Origin: Lineus longissimus
Lineage: Eukaryota; Nemertea; Pilidiophora; Heteronemertea; Lineidae
Assembly (NCBI RefSeq): GCF_910592395.1
Contig: NC_088313.1
Location: 12,356,437 to 12,416,436 of the forward strand
Length of the DNA: 60,000 bases
Direction of reading: 5' to 3'
Position numbers and translations under genes: made by a program. How positions within the stretch are numbered: position 1 is the first letter of the stretch; the number at the start of each line of letters is the position of its first letter. Below, piece by piece: positions 35,001-43,400 of the stretch. The notes beneath the pieces were generated by a model. That model saw only the letters and a list, made by a program, of their open reading frames with translations. It had not been told where the DNA came from and did no database searches.

Positions 35001-35565
35001 ACTTCGTGTAGATCTTTTCTAACATGACATCTCTTCAATCAATTTCTTGCCAAATTTATGTATGTTAGATGGCTCCCAATCTCAAAATGATCTAACCTCA
35101 GCATAACGCAAATAGGCCATAATGGGTAAATGACATATTGTGCGCATTTAAAATGGGGATAATATGCATTCACAATCACAGCCATCGCATGACGAGGCGA
35201 TGCCGATGACGCCGATTGCCGGAGCGGAGAAGAAATGACAGCAAAAATGCCAAAATAGCCACACATGAAATTTTGACAATGACACACTTAGTCATGTTTA
35301 TTAGTTATTGAGAGAGTGGTAGATGTCATAACGTCGTAGTTTAAAACAACCAAGAATCATACGGTAAATACTGAAAATATTTTATGACCACAAGTTTTGA
35401 CATTTCACTACAACGCATAGTGCATTGCACAATGCATTTTGTCCGAGCGAAACGACAGCGGAGTGAAAAACGTTTGGAAGTACGCATCAAATCGGAAAAC
35501 AAGGAAGTAAGGGTACCATATGGAAGCTCAAGTATTTCATACGCTTCCTCAGCTGACAGCTTCAT
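17002..35565 (-). CDS. DnaJ-TPR-UBA-RRM multidomain protein (TTC31-like), complete, 15 exons, 653 aa
   Basis: Exons (high to low): 35,517-35,565; 33,984-34,075; 31,022-31,108; 30,229-30,277; 29,081-29,239; 28,247-28,508; 26,362-26,591; 25,002-25,143; 24,247-24,337; 23,346-23,450; 22,492-22,715; 19,510-19,599; 18,671-18,773; 17,274-17,527; 17,002-17,026. Every junction is GT..AG and phases match throughout. Order: J domain (about 4-70, HPD at 35-37), acidic Asp run (94-122), Lys/Glu coiled coil (150-200), three TPRs (about 311-420), UBA (423-455), RRM (about 499-575; RNP2 LWVGNV, RNP1 KYCAFVNF), Pro/Gln and Ala-rich tail. J domains activate Hsp70, TPRs often hold chaperone tails, UBAs bind ubiquitin and RRMs bind RNA, so an RNA-linked co-chaperone is a reasonable inference. 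The coiled coil and TPR match my memory of TTC31; the complete domain set is not one I know from a named human protein. Confidence 0.85.
17274..17527 (-). CDS. Exon 14: RRM end and low-complexity tail
   Basis: GMECAGQRLLVKFPDNP ends the RRM; then a Ser, Lys and Val stretch, PPPPQPPQ and a run of about 12 alanines coded by a GCN repeat. Confidence 0.85.
18000..18235 (+). mobile_element. ~235-bp MITE of the CCGTTCGT-ended family
   Basis: Starts TTAAAGGCCTATGCCGTTCG and ends GGGCCACAAGTAATTACGAA. A nearly complete reverse copy is at 37,812-38,051 and a split one at 39,098-39,665. Ends share CCGTTCGT in inverted orientation. Here the right end reads TTACGAATAT, so the terminal repeat is slightly worn. 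Confidence 0.75.
18671..18773 (-). CDS. Exon 13: second half of RRM
   Basis: FGAVTSVRCLPEKYCAFVNF with RNP1 (KYCAFVNF), then KESAGRAMHTLQ. Confidence 0.9.
18950..19320 (-). repeat. Tandem-duplicated tRNA-derived SINE, 192-bp period
   Basis: 18,950-19,141 and 19,142-19,320 are identical over about 179 bases. Each copy holds, on the minus strand, box A (TCTAGTGGTTAGGGCGCCGG) and box B (GGTTCAAATCCCG). Exactness implies a very recent duplication or an assembly artefact. Confidence 0.85.
19510..19599 (-). CDS. Exon 12: first half of RRM
   Basis: GLTALWVGNVLPEVSEKKL includes RNP2 (LWVGNV). Entry and exit phase 2. Confidence 0.85.
20364..20858. mobile_element. Foldback element with ~83-bp inverted arms
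   Basis: Arms 20,364-20,446 and 20,776-20,858 are inverted, sharing AATCAGGGGTTAATGTT, TGCACACAAACCC and CATTTGGTGAAGTAC with few mismatches. The ~330-bp middle has no recognised coding. Confidence 0.7.
21530..21600 (-). mobile_element. tRNA-like SINE head
   Basis: Minus strand has GGCAGCGGTAGCGTTGGCC (box A) and GGGTTCGAACCCCGG (box B), with a CAT trinucleotide in the anticodon position. The acceptor stem is not clean, so a functional tRNA is unlikely. Confidence 0.5.
22492..22715 (-). CDS. Exon 11: UBA domain
   Basis: EMGFSQKQAESAIRQYGT then VQAALDSLLAG has the MGF/Y loop and alpha-3 pattern of a UBA, followed by an acidic and Pro/His-rich linker. Acceptor ttctaatttacag. Confidence 0.85.
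22950..23330 (+). mobile_element. SINE region with a conserved central motif
   Basis: A minus-strand tRNA-like piece (22,950-22,975) precedes a plus-strand element with degraded pol III boxes and GTGTCCTTGGGCAAGACACC, a string found in the body of many animal SINEs. Confidence 0.55.
23346..23450 (-). CDS. Exon 10: TPR 3 end and capping helix
   Basis: LYADAEQAFMQVLKLDRNC followed by EDAMQELIRVR. Phase 0 at both ends. Confidence 0.85.
24247..24337 (-). CDS. Exon 9: TPR 2-3
   Basis: ALRDAEKAISLSPDWPKGHF then RKGRAFAGLK, the typical D-A-x-x-A-I-x-L-x-P-x-W pattern. Confidence 0.9.
24613..24825 (+). mobile_element. Pogo/Tigger-like MITE carrying a foreign 47-bp insert
   Basis: Ends CAGTGGAACCTC and GAGGTTCTACTG flanked by TA. 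Between 24,658 and 24,704 the usual core is replaced or extended by sequence that matches, inverted, 23,165-23,209. Confidence 0.75.
25002..25143 (-). CDS. Exon 8: TPR 1 and start of TPR 2
   Basis: GNEMANLGHYNEAIDLFTEA with canonical TPR positions, then FFGNRSYCYDRVLQYEK. Confidence 0.9.
25580..25902. mobile_element. MITE with GCAGTGTTCTCTGCACC-like ends
   Basis: GCAGCGGTGTTCTCCACAGCC at the left and the inverse of AGCAGTGTTCTCTGCACC at the right; contains a 10-base G run at 25,619-25,628. Non-coding. Confidence 0.5.
26362..26591 (-). CDS. Exon 7: charged linker before the TPRs
   Basis: FDPSAAFFTKVVNKKKKG then a Lys/Ser/Gln-rich stretch and LDPLVLRSRQLA. Entry phase 2, exit phase 1. Confidence 0.8.
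26743..27556 (-). CDS. Possible small gene nested in intron 6 of the DnaJ-TPR-UBA-RRM gene
   Basis: A YY1-like context (gcatcATGGCGGC, ATG at about 27,556) begins MAAVSLCRSGELLSSILSKE, which looks like a mitochondrial presequence, and meets a donor-like GTAGGA. At 26,743-26,852 an acceptor (ggtttacaccag) is followed by DAVDGLIALAAGGTIANSAE and a short tail to a stop. Phases do not join directly (0 to 1), so another exon would be needed. I recognise neither piece. A bidirectional promoter or chance are alternatives. Confidence 0.25.
27340..27600. promoter_or_regulatory. CpG-rich intronic island with CRE-like site
   Basis: Locally CpG-rich relative to its AT-rich surroundings (TTTCGCGGATGA, ACACGCTCGCGC, CCGCCGCC) and contains TGACGTCA near 27,573. 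It sits at the start of the possible nested gene. Promoter activity is inference. Confidence 0.3.
28247..28508 (-). CDS. Exon 6: Lys/Glu-rich coiled coil
   Basis: NAEELVEEEEKEKRKAEK and further Lys/Arg-rich repeats. This segment is the best match to TTC31. Entry phase 1, exit phase 2. Confidence 0.85.
29081..29239 (-). CDS. Exon 5: poly-aspartate run
   Basis: NAYNGYDIED followed by about 22 mostly Asp residues encoded by a GAT/GAC microsatellite, then VDYVKMLTGQMKLKQDYRKP. Length polymorphism is likely. Confidence 0.8.
30140..30175. repeat. Perfect 10-bp hairpin with an inner 4-bp stem
   Basis: CCTCGACCCT pairs with AGGGTCGAGG, and CCGC with GCGG inside it. It lies in an intron, about 50 bases from exon 4. 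Confidence 0.7.
30229..30277 (-). CDS. Exon 4: short hydrophobic linker
   Basis: SDMFDLFQQIFFAKAM; 49 bases, entry phase 0, exit phase 1, which fits both neighbours. Confidence 0.75.
30386..30560 (-). mobile_element. Pogo/Tigger-like MITE, minus orientation
   Basis: Core CCAATTTGGGACCAAAACTA and GAGGTGTCTGCTAAGGGAGG followed by CCACTG; left end worn (TTAGAACCTG). Confidence 0.7.
30929..30985 (+). repeat. Isolated SINE tail
   Basis: CATAAGCC, CTGGCTGGCCCTTTCATA and GGGGTGACAC match the 3' part of the SINE at 9,470-9,715; the pol III head is absent. Confidence 0.6.
31022..31108 (-). CDS. Exon 3: J-domain helix III
   Basis: KFQLISAAYKRLTSEQY closes the J domain, followed by an acidic linker. 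Phase 0 at both ends. Confidence 0.85.
31184..31942 (+). mobile_element. Harbinger-type non-autonomous transposon with ~276-bp inverted arms
   Basis: Arms 31,184-31,459 and 31,666-31,942 are nearly perfect inverted copies starting AGCCTGCACCACACGGTG. Flanks are TTA on both sides (31,181-31,183 and 31,943-31,945), the 3-bp target duplication typical of PIF/Harbinger. The 206-bp middle and part of the right arm encode the N terminus of a transposase. It lies in intron 2 of the DnaJ-TPR-UBA-RRM gene. The long arms would form a strong hairpin in the transcript. Confidence 0.9.
31481..31699 (+). pseudogene. Truncated Harbinger transposase N terminus
   Basis: From ATG 31,481 (or 31,493): MDQEDQIALILLLLL, a run of arginines coded by CGG repeats, then WTRPWIQRREDKGAYANLI. 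This Leu run, Arg run and W..RPW.. pattern is characteristic of HARBI1-like transposases. The ORF runs into the right arm and ends after 72 codons; the DDE domain is gone. Confidence 0.8.
32936..33619 (-). mobile_element. piggyBac-like non-autonomous element
   Basis: Left TTAA then CCCTTTCGCTGCGCC; right GGCGC(T/A)-type end GCGCCGAAAGGG followed by TTGA (worn TTAA). On the minus strand around 33,215-33,345 an acidic peptide (EFEALEDSLINDYDSEHNAD) resembles the acidic N termini of piggyBac transposases. The rest of the transposase is missing. Subterminal GATCTGCGCGGAT is partly palindromic. Confidence 0.55.
33732..33915 (+). mobile_element. Pogo/Tigger-like MITE, well preserved
   Basis: CAGTGGAACCTCCCTTAGCG at the left and GATGTTCTACTG at the right, flanked by TA on both sides. 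No ORF. Between the ends the family repeats ATTAAGGACA-type strings in direct and inverted orientation. Confidence 0.85.
33984..34075 (-). CDS. Exon 2: J-domain core with HPD
   Basis: Reads NYKRLALLWHPDKHQNSPDA; the HPD tripeptide needed to stimulate Hsp70 ATPase is intact. Acceptor ttctccttcag, donor GTAAGT. Confidence 0.9.
34614..34861 (-). other. Coding-like ORF in intron 1, unidentified
   Basis: About 81 codons (MENHWDDQIANRVESIMN..., ..VISVGDVTLHVNDVFTLTE..) with balanced composition. It starts at a GTG or within a longer frame and has no clear splice sites. Upstream, CCAGAAAAT and ATTTTCTGG form an inverted pair (34,862-34,905). It could be a fragment of an inserted transcript. Confidence 0.25.
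35517..35565 (-). CDS. Exon 1: start of J domain
   Basis: MKLSAEEAYEILELPY, helix I of a DnaJ domain. Donor GTACCC, phase 1. Confidence 0.8.
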
Positions 35566-35720
35566 CGTGTGTCTTTTTTTATATCCTTCTATTTTCCCCT
35601 GAAATCTTGAATAAAATTCACAAAACTAATTTCTGCGACGAAGCCAGGTAGCGGCCATGTTGTGACGAACCATGTGAAGGGTCACGTGACAGATGGATTT
35701 CGTCTGTCGGGAACCTTCGT
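35566..35720 (-). promoter_or_regulatory. Probable 5' UTR/promoter of the DnaJ-TPR-UBA-RRM gene, with a uORF
   Basis: At 35,656-35,658 ACATGGCCGC (minus) resembles the YY1-type AANATGGCNGC start-site motif and opens a 10-codon uORF ending at 35,626, about 60 bases before the main ATG. About 20-30 bases further upstream is a TCACGTGA E-box (35,683-35,690). No TATA box seen. A role in translation control is inference. Confidence 0.45.
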
Positions 35721-36594
35721 GATTTTCCGGTGGGAATGGAATTTCATGACGAAAAGGCAAAGACATAGTCACAACCTGTCCGATTTCGCCAAAGCCAAAG
35801 GCACTTTCAACACATCAAATAAAATAGAAGCATCATACTTACTCAGACATCCTGGGAAATGATATAGTTTTCATAAGACAAATTCACAGCCTCAATCAAC
35901 CAGATGTCACAACCAGCAAGAAATGTCTTCGGGACACTGCATGCGCTGACTGCCTGGGTGAAAACTGTTATTTCTTTTTATATATTCATAGATTGTATAA
36001 TCTTTCATGTAATTGTAAGGCTGCACCTACTACCTGTTGGGTGTGTCCTCTAATTTCCATGGCTAGAGGCAGAAGGCCTTCGAAGTTCGAAGTGGTAACA
36101 GCAGAATACACCTACTACTATCCCACATAGTGCTATTTGTCACTGTCTGAGTTTGGTTGAAAACCATGAAGTAGACTTAGGAGTGTACTTAAAAGACGCT
36201 ATTATACATGTCTGAAAATATAATCATATTTGCCGCGTGTCCCCAATCACTCCCAATAAGCCGGCGTGAAATATCAAACATTTCTCATCCTGGACAAAAG
36301 GACGCCGCATTCGAATATGACACCAACTGACAACATGACAACAATAAAAAGAGTGCTAAGTTAATTAATTACATCATAACAAATAGAATGTCATAATCTA
36401 TTTATAAAACAAAAGGAACAGATAGATTGTCACTATACTGAACCACCTATGTCACAACCTAAGGACAGATCAATTTAAATGTTACAATCAGCCAAGACAA
36501 AAGGATCCTGAGTAACTTTCACAACCTATTGTTGTCATTAAGAAAGTGCTTGTGATGCCATGCCTATGACTTCCAAGTGCTCCATGCATGAGGA

Positions 36595-37209
36595 CACTAG
36601 TTTTGGTCCAAAATTGGTCATTCCATTCAATTTGACCTCTATAATCAAGACACCTCTGTATTAAGGACAGCACTGGTCAGTCCTGAGGGTGTCCTTAATA
36701 GAGAGTTTTACTGTAGCAGTTACTATCTACATCGACTACACTGCATCACTAAGACATCGGCATAACCACTATTCTTCCCTTGAATCAAAATAGAGTGGAA
36801 CCTCCCTTAGCAGACACCTCTATATGAAGGAAAACCTCTCTAGTAAGGACACTAGTTTTGGTCCCAAATCGGTCGTTTCCATTCAATTTGACCTCTATAA
36901 TCAAGACACCTCTATATTAAGGACAGCACTGGTCAGTCCTGAGGGTGTCCTTAATAAAGAGGTTCTACTGCAGCAGTTACTATCTACATCGACTACACTG
37001 CATCACTAAGACATCGGCATAACCACTATTCTTCCCTTGAATCAAAATACAGTGGAACCTCCCTTAGCGGACACCTCTCTATCAAGGACACTAGTTTTGG
37101 TCCCAAATTGGTTGTTTCCATTCAATTTGACCTCTATAATCAGGGCACCTCTATATTAAAGACAGCACTGGTCAGTCATGTGGGTGTCCTCAATAGAGAG
37201 GTTCTACTG
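36595..37209 (+). repeat. Tandem array of three pogo-like MITEs in a 257-bp repeat unit
   Basis: MITE copies at 36,595-36,714 (left end missing), 36,793-36,970 and 37,050-37,209. The spacers after the first two (from GCAGTTACTATCTACATCG at 36,716 and 36,973) are near identical, so MITE plus flank was duplicated as a unit and did not insert three times. Confidence 0.85.
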
Positions 37210-37811
37210 TATATTGATATTCAGACTGCCTGAGAGAATCACTGCGCTCTAGTGGAATCGGGTAGAATTTATTAACAAAGAACAAGAAAAACCTGTGTAA
37301 ACAAACTTTTAATGTCTTTATTTCTCTCTGTGCATTTAACAATTTAGACATTATGTCATACCAGTAAACATAGACCTTGATAAGACAGCAGTCTAATCGT
37401 AATCAAATAAGCATTTTCAGAACATGTCAACTTGGCCTATTCTCGTCCAGTGATAGCAGCAGTGCATTACAGGCAGTATTCATCTAACCTATACCTGCAG
37501 ATCTGCTATTAGCTGCACTGTCTATCTGATCAGAAGTTCTATGAAGCCCAATGGATTCACTTGGTCCAATAGCACCCATAGTGCACCAGGCAGTGGTTAC
37601 ATTATCAAGCAGCACCTTTTTTTTAACGGAATTTGAGGAGAGCCAGGTAAATCTATGTAATACTGTCCTTATGCATGGTGGTCATAAGGATGTATGGGTG
37701 ATAGGCCTGATGAATACTCCCTCTAAGACACTGCTGGTGATCGTGGTGTCTAATGGATATTCAGGACTATGATCATAAAATGTATTCATAACTTGAAACA
37801 TAAACAAATTT

Positions 37812-38051
37812 TAAGGGGTACACCGTTCGTAATTACTTGTGGTCCAGTTGAATAGAAATCTACTAATACACAATGACGTAGTGCTGTTATTATGAATACA
37901 AATTTGTTTAAATTAGGTATTCATAATATTTGTATACCTGTCTACACAACGGCAATGTTGAAATTTATATTTAGTACGTATTTCCGCAATTGGACATTTT
38001 AAAATTCAATTACAAATTCATTAATTTTTAACGAACGGCGTAGGCCTTTAA
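37812..38051 (-). mobile_element. CCGTTCGT-ended MITE, minus copy
   Basis: Reverse copy of the 18,000-18,235 element: GGGGTACACCGTTCGTAATT at the left and AACGAACGGCGTAGGCCTTT at the right. Confidence 0.8.
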
Positions 38052-38220
38052 GCTCAGGAGATAAGAGTCAAATGAGTTTCTCAAAACAAAATTTGTAATT
38101 CACTGACTGGCTAGTCAAATTCTGCCAAAACAAAACAAACCTTGATAACACCTAATGGAGTAATGCATCACATGACGTACCATGTAACTCTCTAGAGGAC
38201 CCCTCCTCTTAAAATTATAC

Positions 38221-38286
38221 CGTATCAATAGTGAGCATGAACCATTCAGGGTCGTATCAATAGTGAGCATGAACCATTCAGGGTCG
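38221..38286 (+). repeat. Exact 32-bp tandem duplication
   Basis: CGTATCAATAGTGAGCATGA at 38,221 and 38,253 with identical continuation to AGGGTC. Confidence 0.9.
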
Positions 38287-39097
38287 GTAATGAGTCCAAA
38301 TGCTACTTTAAATAAATTAATCTGGCAATTGTCCAACATTGGTAAATGATAGTTAGCAGGCAATTTGTACAGAAAGTATTACTTAGTATAGATGGGAGGG
38401 CGCACTTCAACAGGACTCTTTTGCCTGGAATGCTGCGCCATAGAATTGACAATTTGATTTGAATAATTGATTGATAATCATTGATAGTATGCCCCACCGT
38501 CTTTGTGCATATATCCTTCCTTCACCGCCGATAACTCACCCCTGATCGACCAGCAGAAGGGCTGTTAATACTTTATCGGTAGTCTCTGTGTATTCCCTTC
38601 CTTTCCCACGCGTCCTCTGTCGCCACAACACTAACATTACACTCACTCGTGGTTGTCGCACGAGACACGCACTGAAAACCGTCATAATGGAAGACCAGGT
38701 GTTCAATGAGTAACGGTTCGAGGGATGCTGACCTGAGCCAAATGCACAGTGCATGTTGTATAGAAGAAGGGTAACCTGATCCTGAGGTTGGCGCTATCAA
38801 TTCAGGCTGTCATTCAATTACTTTGTGTCGAGCAATTTGATTGGCCACCCGTTTATGATGGTGCGTCTGACGAATTTCCTGGCCCTTGGTGTTGGCGGTG
38901 AAGGGAGGAGACTATAGAAGTGATATTCAGCACCGATAAGTCAGCATGTGTTTACATTGATGTCATGTACCTAGTCACGCCTCGTGTGCCCCTATTACAC
39001 CTGAACAAAATAAAGTGACACATAAATTACATTAAACCTCCACTTTGAAACGGACTTCTTTGTTATTTAGTTCATAATTCATGACGCCATGATTTTA

Positions 39098-39665
39098 AAG
39101 GCCTACGCCGTTCGTTACAAATTTTGAATTTGTAATTGAATTAAAAAATGTCCAATTCCCAAAATACACAAAAAATATAAAAATATCAACATTGCAGTTG
39201 TGTAGACTGATGTACAAATACTATGAATACCAAGTTGAAACAAATTTAAGCATCCATAATAACACAGCAACAATACTCCAGGATATCAATGTTTGTAATG
39301 GAATATATTTCACTGGCCTCATTTTTATCGCAGCAATCCTTGGTCGAGGACAGTATGGAAAATGTTAACTTAGTCTTTGAGCCGTTTTAAAGCCTTGTTG
39401 TCTCAGCAAGACCGCTCGGGAGACCTCAAATAACATTGAATTCCCTCAACTGGTGCCTCTAGTTTTACATGTAGTCTACCCGACAAGTCTTTCTTGGATA
39501 GTCAAGGACTGCCAGCTCGATATCAATTCTTTAAATTAAAAAATTCCTGGACTCTGAACCAAAACTTACAAATTTGTTATTACAACATTAACTGCATTAC
39601 GGCATTGTGTATTAGTGGATTTCTATTTAACTGGACCACAAGTAATTACGAACGGTGTACCCCGT
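39098..39665 (+). mobile_element. CCGTTCGT-ended MITE split by a ~300-bp insert
   Basis: Left half 39,098-39,255 and right half 39,560-39,665 match the first and second halves of the intact copies; the sequence between them is unrelated. Right end GAACGGTGTACCCCGTTAA. Confidence 0.7.
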
Positions 39666-39983
39666 TAATGCTAACTCAGTGTTATACTCCAAATGGGCAG
39701 AAGACGGTTAAAAGAATTGATATCGAGCTGGCAGTCCATCAATTCGTTCTTCCTGCACCACCTGGAATGTTTGAATTACATACTGCTATAACTTTAAGAT
39801 GAGTAGTTTGATTTTTATGCCGTTTTCACACTTGTGTTCCTTAAGTTATAATTGATACCCCAAGTTAAAATTTTAAGAAAAGCATTTCAGGTCACCTATA
39901 AACTTCGGCAGCAAATGGGGAATTTAGTCTACACCAATGAAACGCGAACATTTAATACCCATTACAGTATGCAAGGTAATCGC

Positions 39984-40434
39984 TCAACTGAAATGAACAG
40001 GAGGAGGGCCCTTCTTAACAGTCTTAGCTCTCTTCCTTGACGTAGTTTTTTGCTTTGTTTTCCGTTTGCGCTTTGTTGGTTTTTTGGCACCTCGACCTCT
40101 CCCTCGTCCCCGTCCGCTCGCTCCTCCTCGGACACCTAATTCCGACAATGTTCTTTGATTATTCAATTCGACTGCTTTCCTCTGATGCGGAAACTGTTTG
40201 TTTAAATCTATGAGAAGTCGTCCTTGGTGCTTAGATAATGGACGGAATGTCTTAATTGGTGATGAACTGATATTATCCCAGTCGAAGTCATTTTCATCCT
40301 CGCGTTTGAACACTGGGCCAGGATTATCATGATCAGGATTGTCGTCCAGGCCAGTAGTGGCTCCACCACTGTCACTATCACTTGTACTACCCGACACGTC
40401 AGAAACATCGCCATCATCACTGTTGGACTGCTGC
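39984..40434 (-). CDS. UIMC1: UIMC1 terminal exon
   Basis: 151 codons with stop TGA at 39,984: Ser/Asp-rich start, FDWDNISSSPIKTFRPL, LLIDLNKQF, then GRGRGRGRG and Lys/Arg-rich end. ATTAAA at 39,951-39,956 is a possible but very close poly(A) signal. Confidence 0.85.
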
Positions 40435-43400
40435 CTGGAAGAAATGGGAGAGTTTTAAAAGGGAGTGATTGACCAATTGGGTATTGGTATCCCAATAGGC
40501 GGAACTGATTTTCAGTATGCATCAAAATTACGTCAAATCTAAGACAAAATTCATGTTGCATCTGTCAAAGCAATTCCCTGGTGACAGTTTAAGGAATTGA
40601 TACCGAATTGGAGGTATTGGTTGTCTCACCCTAACCGCTCGGGTGGAGCTAAAATGCAGACCAAAACTGAGGTGTAGCTGAGGTTTTAGGCAATATTTTC
40701 GCTCCACCCGAGCGGTTTGGGTGAGACAATCAATACCGACAGTGAGGTATCAATTTCTATGCTAAAACATCACAAATTCAATATCGAATAATGTGGTTTA
40801 AATGCTTTTGAAATGCTTCCACATTTTGCACCAACCCAAGCGGTTTGGGTTATCTCAACCAGACCTCTCTGGTGAAAACGAGGCGATATACATTATCCAT
40901 TAAGAAAATGAAATATTCTCACTTGGGTGTTTTAGAATAGCGCACCATAGTGGGGCCATAGTTTTGTTGGTAGTTGACTGATGTAATCCTTACGTTCAAA
41001 TAATGATTCCTGGACTGTTTGAAACCGTCTGATTTCATTCGCAAAGAATAAATTGAAAGAATCTTAGCATGCTATGACAGTATAATAACATATACAGAAG
41101 TAGAAGTGGACTTGTGGATTTGCCCCAGTAATGCTGGTCATTCTTGAATTCTGGTAAGGTAGCCTCAGGGTCAGGTTAGGGGCAGCAGCAAAATTAAAGT
41201 GAAGCCAATAGAAACATAAAAATTTCGTTTGGGGAGGGGGTCAGGGGGTAATTTTTTTTCCCGTTTATTTTCCAACATTTTTTAAAGGGTACATGTATAT
41301 TTCTATGACCCTTCCTGAAGCATTTCCTGGCCCTCAAAATGCCCAAATCTGCTCCTAAATGCCTGGTATTAAACCTCATACTTTTCCTTGGTAGCCTGTT
41401 ACTACAAGAACTTTCAAACCCCTGTTTAACCACTTGTCCTCAAGCAGATTAGGATCCTGCCTTGAAGTATGTCCCAAAGTGCCAAAAGTCAAAGGAGGTG
41501 CAGCACAAGGATATGGAAAGTGAAGCAAACAAGAGGCCCAAGGGCCTGGCGCTCAGCTGAAATGGATAGGTGAAGGCAAGGGCCAAGTGTGTGTCGGTAA
41601 CGTTATTATGAGGCAACGTGAAGCTATAACGTCTAGCACGCAGAAGTGCTGATGCGAAAGACCTTCTTGCTATATCAGTGCATGCTGAAGTACTGAGTTG
41701 ACGTCACCCTGGTATTATGACGTAAAGTCATTTCTATTGCCGTTGCAGTAGTGGGGTGTGTGATGACGTCAAGGAGTTGTGTGGTGACGTCAAAGAGTGG
41801 AGTCCTTGTCTTCATGCAGCGTAGGTGGAACTAATAACATGCACATGGACACAAGGTACATGATTATTACAGTGTATTTTGTGAGGTGGGGCCTGGTGCT
41901 TTACAATGGTCAAATGAACCGACTGTTGTCTGGACATTGATGAAGTGGATGCAGCCAAATGTTTGGGACGGTCTTTTTTGTATGTGAAGAAAAGAAGATA
42001 AAGAGTTGGTTAACAAAATGAACTTTATTGGTGCGGCAGATATTTGATGCCTTTCGGCAGATATTTGAAGCGCCTTGCGGCAGATATTTGTTGCCTTGCA
42101 GCAGATATTTGATAACGCTCTCCGGGAATGGAAAGCAGTAAAACGAGTAAGCACACCTCACTCTGAATGTGGGAACAGCAAGTGCTTTCCTGGACTTGAA
42201 ATGTGCCAACGACTCCTCTTGTAATAACCAACAACAGTTAATCTGTAAAAAAAGAGAAGAGAAATTAACACTGACTGAATAAAAAAGGGTGACATAGACG
42301 GGGAAATGTACACCACCGGATACAGTCTGTGCTTGATCAGGCATCGGTCAGATATCCTGAACAAGGCATCTATGGAAGCAAATCCAGAAAGAGACTTTAC
42401 CTTCGAAGGGCACACTTATTACTCAGTGAAAAGTCAGTCCTGTGGGCTGTTTTCCAATTCAAAATAAAAGTGTAACCTCTTTAAATTAGTCTCACAGACT
42501 GAACCGTAACACTCAACAGCCAACCGTGCCCACATGATGTGAGCCGAGAGCTGGGCTTAAAGATGAGCGAGTGGTGTACTACATTTTGAAAATTGTCTAT
42601 CGTCTACGACATGTGACAGAACAGGATCTAGTGGACTTAATGATGAGGTACTATCAAATAAGGTGTCCATCAAATGAATCATGAGGGCCTGTTTGTTGAG
42701 TTATACTCCAAGCCTGTCCTATAGGGCTAGGCTATGGTTTTTGTCTTTTTTACAGCTACAGTACAGCCATGCACAGCGCAGTGTACAGACAGTACAGGAT
42801 TGCAAACCAAAAACATGAGCATTGCTGCGTAACGAAACTGCAGTGGAATTCATACTACGATGTCATAATGTGACTTTCAAAATAATTGTAAACAAACGTA
42901 GCCTAAATGGCGAAATTTGTTGCAAAATTGCCAACCACAACATCTCAGGGACCGTAGCCAAAATGGCCGACGGCGAATTCTCCGGTCGCTAGCGCAGTCC
43001 ATAAACAAGCATCAATTTCACCAACTTTGGGCGCAAGCTTGGTCATCAAAGTTACAGAACTGTTAGAAATACATCCAAACAACATATATATACAGTTAAA
43101 AGTGCATAAAAATCCCGTTTCAACCTCCGGCCGCTACCTTTTTTTCTCCGCCAGACGCCGGGCCCTACCGGTCGTTATTTAGTGCGACCGCCACCAGAGT
43201 GTTTATCACGATCTTTCGCCGTTTTAATAGCGCGTTTTAGGCAGATTAATCAATTATTACATGCATGCATTATATATCACCGAAATGATAATTGCGTAGG
43301 CTATTTGAAACTAAGTTCAGATATTATTTTTGATCTTTGAATTGAATTTAGGCGAGTGATTTTTGACACCCGGTCGACATATCAGGACTTGCAAAATTCA

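Noticed and set aside
41910-42415. ORFs with repeated QISAA and KYLP peptides
   Set aside because: They come from the 24-bp minisatellite and differ in frame; no start context or splice support.
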